From JAHQVI01 sp963749875 (GTDB lineage Bacteria > Pseudomonadota > Alphaproteobacteria > Rhizobiales > Rhodomicrobiaceae): a stretch of DNA of 64,000 nucleotides. The notes beneath the pieces were generated by a model. The model had not been told where the DNA came from. It was given only the letters and a program-made list of their open reading frames with translations, and did not search any database. Numbering within the stretch: position 1 is the stretch's first letter; the number at the start of each line of letters is the position of its first letter. Of the stretch, positions 15,511 through 25,469 are shown in pieces. Where the stretch lies: NCBI GenBank assembly GCA_963749875.1, contig CAVVOX010000002.1, forward strand, positions 372,001 through 436,000, read 5' to 3'. The position numbers were made by a program, and so were the translations under genes.

Positions 15511-15852
15511 AATGCCTCTTGCCGCGCCGCTGTCCTGTGGCACGCATCCAGATCATATCCGCAGCGCGAACAACAGCCCGGACTTCATTCCGCGCCGGAC
15601 GGACGACGGGTTTCCCGTCTCATCCTGAGCTGAACTGGCCACGACGCCAAGCGTGCTGCAGTGCTGCGATGTTGGAAGCGGTTCTAGACGATTGCGATAA
15701 GACCGGCAAGCATTGCACGGGCCGGGGGCGATGGGCGGGAGAGCGTCTGTTTTCGGGAGGAGTGCGTTTTCGGGAGGGGTGTTTTGAAACGTCCCAGCGC
15801 CGGGGGCATTTTTACCCTCGGCGCGCATTCGAGGAATTAGGAGAGTTCTTAT
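15511..15852. other. Intergenic region upstream of hisS
   Basis: 342 bp without a convincing gene. It contains a direct repeat TTTTCGGGAGG at 15750-15760 and 15767-15777. The promoter for hisS must lie here. Candidate short ORFs lack family features or a ribosome binding site. Confidence 0.45.
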
Positions 15853-16035
15853 TTAGTGAGAGGAGCCGTTTTGCGTTCGAAGTTTGGCGAGCCGGTCTTT
15901 AAGGAGAAGTTTTTGTCGTTTTAGTTCCGCGATACGTAAGCTGTCAGAGGATGGCCGGCATTCTTCTTCCTGAATGAGCTTGTCGAGGGCCCGGTGCTTA
16001 ACCGACAGCTCCTCCACGTGAGCGTCAAGCGCCAT
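15853..16035 (-). CDS. DUF465 (YdcH-like) small protein
   Basis: 60 residues starting MALDAHVEELSVKHRALDKL, preceded by a strong AAAGGAGG site six bases before the ATG, which decides this start over the longer reading from 16068. The pattern L-x-x-K-H-x-x-L-D, a two-helix hairpin with EEE and RPSSD at the turn, then RIAELKRQKLLLKDRLAKL, is that of DUF465/YdcH. It probably forms an antiparallel coiled coil. The function of the family is unknown. It lies on the same strand as hisS, between hisS and the atp cluster. Confidence 0.85.
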   Translation of the reverse strand: MALDAHVEELSVKHRALDKLIQEEECRPSSDSLRIAELKRQKLLLKDRLAKLRTQNGSSH

Positions 16036-16294
16036 AATTAACCTCCTTTGTTCATTTCGCACCGTCACGCAGGCGTAACGCCATTATGACAGGATTGTCA
16101 TCATGGCAGACCCAGGGGGGAAAGTCTAATGTGATTAATGCGGATCGGAAGGATTACTTTAGGTTGTGTGAAAGCTGTGAATCACCTTCGATTGTAGCGC
16201 CCGCCGGAGGAGGTTCGCCGGCCGTGAAAGGCGCTTTTGTTTCAGCCTTTTGCCCCGCAACAGCAGGCTGTCTCAAGGACTGTGCCAATTCCGC

Positions 16295-16705
16295 TCAGGC
16301 GGCGAGATTGAGGGCGTCGCCCAGGCTGCGCAGCCTCTCGAGCATGTCTTCGGCCTGGCGCATACTGTCCTCGTCCTGCGCATCGGCCGCGTCTTCCTCG
16401 GCGTTTCTGATCTCCTGCGCGATCACATCGCGGTTGACATTGGCGAGCGGGATCGCCTGCTCGGACAGCACGGTCAGGCGATCCGGGCCGACATCGGCCA
16501 GGCCGCCCCGCACATAGATCTCGTCGAGCTGACGGTCCATGCCGGGAATGCGCAGCACGCCGGGGCGCAGCAGGGCAATAACCGGCGCGTGCAGCGGCAG
16601 AACGGTGAAATCGCCTTCCGAACCGGGCACGATCACCTCCGTCACATCGGCGGAGACGAGAACCTTTTCCGGTGAGACGAGCTCGAATCTGAACGTGTCG
16701 GCCAT
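16295..16705 (-). CDS. atpC: ATP synthase F1 epsilon subunit
   Basis: 136 residues. It starts with TFRFELVSPEKVLVSADVTEV and contains VIVPGSEGDFTVLPLHAPVIALLRPG, the conserved beta-sandwich of epsilon, plus a C-terminal helical hairpin. It belongs to the rotor stalk of F1 and can inhibit ATP hydrolysis. It is the last gene of the cluster, 15 bp after atpD. Confidence 0.96.
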   Translation of the reverse strand: MADTFRFELVSPEKVLVSADVTEVIVPGSEGDFTVLPLHAPVIALLRPGVLRIPGMDRQLDEIYVRGGLADVGPDRLTVLSEQAIPLANVNRDVIAQEIRNAEEDAADAQDEDSMRQAEDMLERLRSLGDALNLAA

Positions 16706-16720
16706 GGCCGGCTCCTTGGC

Positions 16721-18160
<1,440 letters not shown>

Positions 18161-18279
18161 CGAAAACGTTCCTGTCGTCTCTCAACTCTCTCGACCGCAC
18201 CGAATGGCGGCTGTTTCTAAGCTCTTTCCCGGCGCGACTGCGGCCCGCGGATCACGGGGCACGTCTCGCCTCCTGTCGT

Positions 18280-19164
18280 CTATAGCGCCTCCGCGCCGGA
18301 GATGATCTCGATCAGCTCCTTCGTGATCATGGCCTGGCGCGTGCGGTTATATCTCAGGGTCAGACTGTCGATCATGTCGCCGGCATTGCGCGTCGCATTG
18401 TCCATGGCCGTCATTTGCGCCGCGTAGAAGCCGGCCAGGTTCTCCAGCAGGGCGCGATAGATCTGGGTCGCGATGTTCCGCGGCAGGAGATCGCGCAGAA
18501 TTTCCTCTTCCTCCGGCTCGAATTCGTATGAAGCGTGCGCGTGACTCTCATCCGTGGGCGCGGCTTCCGGCAGGCGGGCCGGAATGACCTGCAGCCGGGT
18601 CGGCGTCTGGGTGATGATGTTCTTGAATTCGGAGAAAAACAGCGTGGCGACGTCGAACTCGCCATCGTTGAACATCTTCAGGACGCGCTTGGCGATGTTC
18701 TGCGCCTCGCCGAAGCCGAGATGGCGGACGCCCCGCAGGTCGACGAAATCGACGATCAGCGAGCCATAGTCGCGGCGCAGCATATCCGCCCCCTTACGGC
18801 CGACGCACAGGATCTTGACCTGCTTGCCCTCCGCCTGCAGGTCCCGGACGCGCTGACGGGCCTGGCGCGCGATGCTCGAATTGAATGCGCCGGCGAGCCC
18901 GCGCTCCGCCGTCATCACGACCAGGAGATGCACATCGTCCTTTCCGGTCCCGACGAGCAGCGGGGATGCGCCTTGCCTCGATCCGACCCGCGCGTTCAGA
19001 TTGGCGAGGATGCCGTCCATGTGCTCCGCATAGGGACGCGCGGCCAGGGCGGTCTCCTGCGCCCGCCGCAATTTGGCGGCGGCGACCATCTGCATGGCCT
19101 TGGTGATCTTGCGCGTCGCCTTGACTGAAGCGATACGGTTTCTCAGGTCCTTTAGCGAAGGCAT
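18280..19164 (-). CDS. atpG: ATP synthase F1 gamma subunit
   Basis: 294 residues. N-terminal MPSLKDLRNRIASVKATRKITKAMQMVAAAKL and C-terminal AMDNATRNAGDMIDSLTLRYNRTRQA are the two gamma signatures that form the rotating coiled coil. ERGLAGAFNS is also present. The gene normally follows atpA directly; here a DUF336/GlcG-like gene is placed between them, starting 12 bp after the atpA stop codon and ending 31 bp before the atpG start. Confidence 0.97.
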   Translation of the reverse strand: MPSLKDLRNRIASVKATRKITKAMQMVAAAKLRRAQETALAARPYAEHMDGILANLNARVGSRQGASPLLVGTGKDDVHLLVVMTAERGLAGAFNSSIARQARQRVRDLQAEGKQVKILCVGRKGADMLRRDYGSLIVDFVDLRGVRHLGFGEAQNIAKRVLKMFNDGEFDVATLFFSEFKNIITQTPTRLQVIPARLPEAAPTDESHAHASYEFEPEEEEILRDLLPRNIATQIYRALLENLAGFYAAQMTAMDNATRNAGDMIDSLTLRYNRTRQAMITKELIEIISGAEAL

Positions 19165-19195
19165 TCAGTCTTCCCCTTGGGATCAATAACGGCGT

Positions 19196-19627
19196 TCATG
19201 ACAATGCCGCCGCTCCGGCTTGAGCAATCGCTTCGTCCTCGGGCGGGGTCGCCCCCGCCACGCCAATTCCGCCGATCAGCTTTCCCTCGGCAATCAGCGG
19301 CAATCCGCCCGCCACCGGCATTGCGTCGCTCAATGCAAGAATGCGCGGTGTGTGCGCCAGGCTATCCTCGAACTCTTTCGTGGGACGGCGAAAGGCGACA
19401 GCACTCCTGGCCTTCGTCTCGGCGACGGGAATGCTGCCGAATTGCGCATTGTCGAGCCGGTGCAGACAGACAAGGTGGCCCCCCGCATCGACAACCGCAA
19501 CAATCACGTTCAAGCCTCTCCGGCCGGCTTCCGCTTCAGCACCATCAGCAACGGTCCGGGCATCCCGAAGTGTGATCGGGAGACCGTAATCTGCAGGTGC
19601 CGTTGAAGGAAGCGAAGCCGCGCTCAT
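19196..19627 (-). CDS. GlcG/HbpS-like (DUF336) protein inside the atp operon
   Basis: 143 residues, a single DUF336 domain. Seen: VVDAGGHLVCLHRLDNAQFG, ETKARSAVAFRRPT, GGLPLIAEGKLIGGIGVAGAT and the ending DEAIAQAGAAAL, all family landmarks. Relatives such as HbpS bind heme or Fe; others sit beside glycolate or propanediol genes; no precise function can be given. It lies between atpA and atpG on the same strand, tightly spaced, so it must be co-transcribed with the F1 subunits. The standard order atpHAGDC has no gene here. Its codon use looks like the neighbours, so this is not an obviously recent import. Confidence 0.85.
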   Translation of the reverse strand: MSAASLPSTAPADYGLPITLRDARTVADGAEAEAGRRGLNVIVAVVDAGGHLVCLHRLDNAQFGSIPVAETKARSAVAFRRPTKEFEDSLAHTPRILALSDAMPVAGGLPLIAEGKLIGGIGVAGATPPEDEAIAQAGAAALS

Positions 19628-19638
19628 ACCGATCCCTG

Positions 19639-21170
<1,532 letters not shown>

Positions 21171-21171
<1 letters not shown>

Positions 21172-21731
21172 CAGCCTACCTCTTTCATGGCAAGTTTGAG
21201 ATTGTTCAGTTTGGTGCGGATCGAGCTGTCAACCATGCGGCTGCCGATCCTCACGATCAGCCCGCCCAAAAGATGAGGATCGACCCGTGTATTTAAGGAA
21301 ACGTCTCTGCCCGTCTTCGCCTTGAGCGTGGCCTTCAATTCCTCGGTCTGCTGGTCGGCAAGCGGCACTGCGGACACGACATCGGCCGTGACTTCGTTGC
21401 GGTGATCGGCGAGCAGCCGGCGGAAACCGGCGATGATATTGCGCAGCACGAAGAGGCGGCGATTTTTCGCCAGCAATTGCAGAAAATTCGCGGTCAGATC
21501 GGCAAAACCGCCCCGCTTTGCGAGCGCCGCCAGTGCGGCGGACTGTTCGGCGGAGGAGAAAACGGGGCTCATGACGAGACGGGCGAAATCCTCGCTCTCG
21601 TCGAGAAGGCGTTCGAGATCACGGAGCGAGGCGGCTATTTCGTCGAGCTTGTCCGCATCCCGCGCAAGCTCGGAGAGCGCCGTGGCATATCGACCTGCGA
21701 TGCCCGATACAAGTGTGTCTTCGCCAGCCAA
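21171..21731 (-). CDS. atpH: ATP synthase F1 delta subunit
   Basis: 186 residues. It has SGIAGRYATALSELARDADKL at the N-terminus and the C-terminal delta signature DPHLLGGLIVRIGSRMVDSSIRTKLNNL. It links the alpha3-beta3 head to the peripheral stalk. It is the first gene of the F1 cluster. The F0 genes are elsewhere, as is usual in alphaproteobacteria. Confidence 0.97.
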
Positions 21732-22054
21732 ATCAGCGTTCTTTCTTCTCTGCTCTGCGGATTGAAGGCCCGCTGGTCACTGTGCGCAAGCCAAACCTCG
21801 TCCAGGGCAAGGGTGCTCCTGAAACAAGCGTGTTTGGAGAGTTGAGGGTTGTCTAACACAGGCTTCAAATCGCTTCAATAAGCCGTGTTTGCGCAATCAA
21901 TGCGGCTTATTGGCTCGGGGATAAGTCGAAGATCCGACAATTGTCTTGGGGCTGCATCGGGCAAGGTTCGCCTCTCGCAACTCAGCGGCAATGCGGCGCG
22001 GTCAAATTCTCCTGGCGGCTTGTGGCTTTTCCGCCTCTCGGCCCATGCCGGGTC
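21732..22054. other. priA-atpH intergenic region
   Basis: 323 bp between the end of priA and atpH on the same strand. It should carry the atp operon promoter. No gene and no family A-E repeat were seen. Confidence 0.45.
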
Positions 22055-24274
22055 TCACAAAAAGCTATATGGATCAATATCGACGGCCAGCCTCAGACTT
22101 CCCCTCGGCGGCGGTGCGCGCTCTATCCAGTGGCGCAGATAGGCTTGCAGGTCCGCGTCGCGCGTGGCCTTGACCAGCAGGCGGTAGCGATAGCGCCCGC
22201 GAATGAGCGCCAGCGGCGCCTCCGCCGGACCGAGCACAGAAATTTTTGCCGAATGCGGCGCGGCCCTTGCCAGGATCTGCGCATAGGTCTCCGCATCGGG
22301 CTTCGCCTTTGCCGAGACGATCAGCGCCGCGAGCCGTCCGAAGGGCGGCATGCCGGCTGCCTGACGCGCTTCGATTTCCTCTTTCAGAAAGCTGTCGCGG
22401 TCATTGGCGACGATCGCCTGCATGACGGGGTGCTCGGGCAGATGCGTTTGAATGAAACCGCGGCCTTTCACGCCGTCCTCGCGGCCGGCGCGGCCGGTCA
22501 CCTGAGAGAGGAGCTGAAAGGTGCGCTCCGCCGCGCGCGGATCGCCGGTCGCAAGGCTCAGATCGCCATCGACCACCCCGACCGTGGAAAGATGCGGGAA
22601 ATGGTGTCCCTTGGCGACAAGCTGGGTGCCGATGACGATGGGCGCCGCGCCGGCCGCGATCTTCTCGATGATCTCGCGCAGCGCCTTCATGCCGGGGATG
22701 AGATCGCTCGACAGGATGGCCGTCTCGACGCCCGGAAAACGCTCGGCGACTTCCTCGGCGACGCGCTCCACGCCCGGCCCGCAGGGCACCAGCGAGCCCT
22801 CGGCGGAGCATTTCGGACAGGCTTCCGGCGATGGCAGGGTGAAGCCGCAATGATGGCAGGTCAGCTCCCGGCGAAAGCGGTGTTCGACAAGACTGGCCGA
22901 ACATTGCGGGCACTCGATCCGGTGGCCGCAGCTCCGGCAAAGGGTGAGCGGGGCATAGCCGCGGCGATTGAGGAACAGCAGCGTTTGCTGGCCGCGCTCC
23001 AGCGTCTCGGTCATCGCCTGAATGAGCGGCGGGCTGAGCCATTGGCCGCGCTCGGGCGGATCCTTGCGCAAATCGATGGCCGAGACCTCGGGCATCTGCG
23101 CGCCGGCAAAGCGCTGCGGCAGGACGAGATGGGCGTAGCGGCCCTGCTGCGCGTTGACGACGGTTTCGAGCGATGGCGTCGCCGAGGACAGCACGACCGA
23201 AGCGCCGGCAATGGACCCTCGCACGACGGCCATGTCGCGGCCCTGATAGCTGACGCGATCCTCCTGCTTGAAGGCGGCGTCGTGCTCCTCATCGACCACG
23301 ATCAGACCCAGATCGGTAAAGGGCAGGAACAGCGCGGACCGCGCGCCGGCGACGACCTGGGCATCGCCTTCCGCCAGAGCGCGCCAGATCCGCGCCCTTT
23401 CGCCCGGCGAAACGGCGGAGTGCCACTCCTGCGGGCGGACGCCGAAGCGGTTCTCGAAGCGTTCCAGGAACTGGTTCGTGAGCGCAATTTCCGGCAGCAG
23501 GATGAGGGCCTGACGCTTCTGGCGCAGACATTCGGCGACGGCTTCGAAATAGACCTCGGTCTTGCCCGAGCCGGTCACGCCATCGACCAGCGAAACCGAG
23601 AAGCCGCCTGCGCGCAGCCGCTCCCGCAGCGCATGCGCGGCATGGGCCTGGCGCTGCGACAGATCGGGCGGGGCAAAATCCGGCTGAGGCGGGGCCGGTT
23701 TCCAGCGCGGCAGCTCGACCCGCAGAAATGTGCCGGCCTTGGCCAGCCCGTCAATGACGCCATAGCTGACCCCGGCGCGTTCGGCGAGAGCCGCTTTCGG
23801 CCAGACCAGATCCCCCTCGGCGGCCTCGATGGCGCGCTTGCGTTCGGCGGTCATCCTGGCCGGCGGCGGCCCTGCGAGCCGGTAGCCCCAGCGCGGCGTG
23901 TCGGGGGAGAACACCTCGCCAGCGCTCATCATCATTTTGAGCACCATGCCTTTCGGCGAGAGCGTGTAGCGGGCGACCCATTCGGCAAAGCGGCGTGCGG
24001 CCTCCGGCAAGGGCGGCAGATCGAAACGCTCGATCACCGTCTTCAGCTTCCTCGGATCGACCGGCCTGGCGTTCGGATCGCGCTCCCAGACGACGCCGAT
24101 TTCCTTGCGCGGCCCGATCGGGACCAGAACGAAATCGCCCGGTTGCAGTTCGGCATGATCGGGGCCGATGTAGTCATAAGTCGTATCGAGAGCGAGCGGT
24201 AGCAGGACAGGGACCGTTTCGGTCTCGGCGGCGCTATGCCTTTCCTCGTCCAAGCCCAGGAGATCCGCCATCAA
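22055..24274 (-). CDS. priA: Primosomal protein N' (PriA helicase)
   Basis: 739 residues, standard length. Superfamily 2 helicase that restarts stalled replication forks. Landmarks: N-terminal 3'-DNA-binding domain (LDTTYDYIGP...GDFVLVPIG), Walker A VTGSGKTEVYFEAV, DEEHD box, FLNRRGYAP, two zinc-binding cysteine clusters (CRSCGHRIECPQCSASL and CHHCG...CPKCSAEG), then GTQLVAKGHHFPHL and QVTGRAGR. Its position upstream of the F1 genes is common in Rhizobiales. The small membrane protein gene ends 8 bp before its start. Confidence 0.97.
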   Translation of the reverse strand: MMADLLGLDEERHSAAETETVPVLLPLALDTTYDYIGPDHAELQPGDFVLVPIGPRKEIGVVWERDPNARPVDPRKLKTVIERFDLPPLPEAARRFAEWVARYTLSPKGMVLKMMMSAGEVFSPDTPRWGYRLAGPPPARMTAERKRAIEAAEGDLVWPKAALAERAGVSYGVIDGLAKAGTFLRVELPRWKPAPPQPDFAPPDLSQRQAHAAHALRERLRAGGFSVSLVDGVTGSGKTEVYFEAVAECLRQKRQALILLPEIALTNQFLERFENRFGVRPQEWHSAVSPGERARIWRALAEGDAQVVAGARSALFLPFTDLGLIVVDEEHDAAFKQEDRVSYQGRDMAVVRGSIAGASVVLSSATPSLETVVNAQQGRYAHLVLPQRFAGAQMPEVSAIDLRKDPPERGQWLSPPLIQAMTETLERGQQTLLFLNRRGYAPLTLCRSCGHRIECPQCSASLVEHRFRRELTCHHCGFTLPSPEACPKCSAEGSLVPCGPGVERVAEEVAERFPGVETAILSSDLIPGMKALREIIEKIAAGAAPIVIGTQLVAKGHHFPHLSTVGVVDGDLSLATGDPRAAERTFQLLSQVTGRAGREDGVKGRGFIQTHLPEHPVMQAIVANDRDSFLKEEIEARQAAGMPPFGRLAALIVSAKAKPDAETYAQILARAAPHSAKISVLGPAEAPLALIRGRYRYRLLVKATRDADLQAYLRHWIERAPPPRGSLRLAVDIDPYSFL

Positions 24275-24282
24275 GCCTCCGG

Positions 24283-24648
24283 TCAGCGCCTTGTCACGGC
24301 AGAGAGGAAGATCCAGACGACGATCGTGCCGATCACCGTTAAAACCAGTATCGGCAGATGTCCGGAAAGCCCGCCCAAATGGTCGAAGCGGTCGAATCCG
24401 CCGAAATCGCCGAACCGCCTGCGGAACAGGAAGGGCGCCGCAACTTGCGCAAAAGCGACGCCGCCGGTCACGGCAAGGACCAGCCGAATCATCCTGCCGA
24501 AAAGGCTACGCCGACGCGGCGGTGGCGCGTAGCTACGGTTGCGCACGCTTTGCCGCGGCACCGTGTCACGCCGGCCGCCGCCGAACATTTGCAGGATCAG
24601 CGCGACGATCACGCCGCTGACCACGGATAAGATCAGTTCTCGTATCAT
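24283..24648 (-). CDS. Small membrane protein of unknown function
   Basis: 121 residues from the ATG at 24648 (MIRELILSVVSGVIVALILQ); the longer reading from 24738 adds 30 residues that are not protein-like. Three hydrophobic segments are visible: residues ~3-20, ~50-70 (LVLAVTGGVAFAQVAAPFLF) and ~95-115 (LPILVLTVIGTIVVWIFLSA). Between them is a basic Arg-rich stretch followed by a Gly/Phe-rich loop (RRFGDFGGFDRFDHLGG). I do not recognise the family. It is upstream of priA with 8 bp spacing and probably co-transcribed. Confidence 0.6.
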   Translation of the reverse strand: MIRELILSVVSGVIVALILQMFGGGRRDTVPRQSVRNRSYAPPPRRRSLFGRMIRLVLAVTGGVAFAQVAAPFLFRRRFGDFGGFDRFDHLGGLSGHLPILVLTVIGTIVVWIFLSAVTRR

Positions 24649-24893
24649 GCTAGCCTTGCGAGGCTTCACCAGCTTTGCGACGAAGTCAATTCCGGATCGC
24701 CCGAAAACCCCAGGGGCGATGCCCGGCTGAACTCCCAAAAAGGCCGAGGTTTTTTACGGCCGCGCCATGCCGCGAACAAGTGATGAACATTTCAGCTTCA
24801 GACTCACCGGCCTATATACCTTCTTTTTGCTTTGGTCTTGCCTTTGCGCGATAGCTTGTCAGGATTGAGACCACGCGCGGAGCGGATATCGCC

Positions 24894-25310
24894 ATGCCGA
24901 ACCCTGCCTCATCACCGGTCGCCACGCTCTTTGTCTATGGGACGCTTATGCGAATGACGGGCCAGCCAATGGCGAGAAAACTGCACGGCCAAAGCGGCTA
25001 TCTGGGCCTCGCCTGGGTTCGCGGCAAGCTCTATTCCCTCGGCCGCTATCCGGGGCTCGTCCTGTCGGACGCCGCGCCCGACCGGGTCCATGGCGAAGTG
25101 GTCCGTCTGGCGAACCCCGCCCGATGCTTTGACTGGATCGACGCCTATGAAGGCTGCGGCCGCGCCGATCCGGAACCGCATGAATATGATCGCCTTATCG
25201 TGCCGGTGACGCTCCGGTCGGGAGCAAGGCTCGATGCGTGGGTCTATGTCTATAAGAAGCCCGTTTCGCGAGCGAGACAGATCCCGGACGGCCGGTTCTA
25301 TCCTTTCTGA
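24894..25310 (+). CDS. Gamma-glutamylcyclotransferase-like (AIG2/BtrG fold) protein
   Basis: 138 residues. It has the fold's hallmark near the N-terminus, FVYGTLM (residues ~12-18), then GLAWVRGKLYSLGRYPGLVL, VHGEVVRL, and the catalytic-type Glu region WIDAYEGC, ending with AWVYVYKKPV. Relatives cleave gamma-glutamyl amides to 5-oxoproline or act on similar amides; the exact substrate is unknown. It is a stand-alone gene divergent from the membrane protein gene. Confidence 0.85.
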   Translation: MPNPASSPVATLFVYGTLMRMTGQPMARKLHGQSGYLGLAWVRGKLYSLGRYPGLVLSDAAPDRVHGEVVRLANPARCFDWIDAYEGCGRADPEPHEYDRLIVPVTLRSGARLDAWVYVYKKPVSRARQIPDGRFYPF

Positions 25311-25469
25311 TCGGGGGGGGGCGCAAAGAGCGGCGAAGCGGATGGGCTTGATGAATGCAAGAGAAGTCAGCTACAAGGCGCTGCTCGGCTTCGATATCTC
25401 ATTGCGAATTCTGTTTCGAGACTGAGTAAACAAGAGCGCTTACCCAAGCGATGCGAGTCAGGAAATCTC

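Noticed and set aside
15553..15828. 91-codon ORF upstream of hisS
   Set aside because: Low-complexity translation without motif or ribosome binding site.
21941..24202. 753-codon ORF on the plus strand
   Set aside because: Antisense to priA, rich in Arg, Gly and His, with no domain; long shadow ORFs are expected at this GC content.
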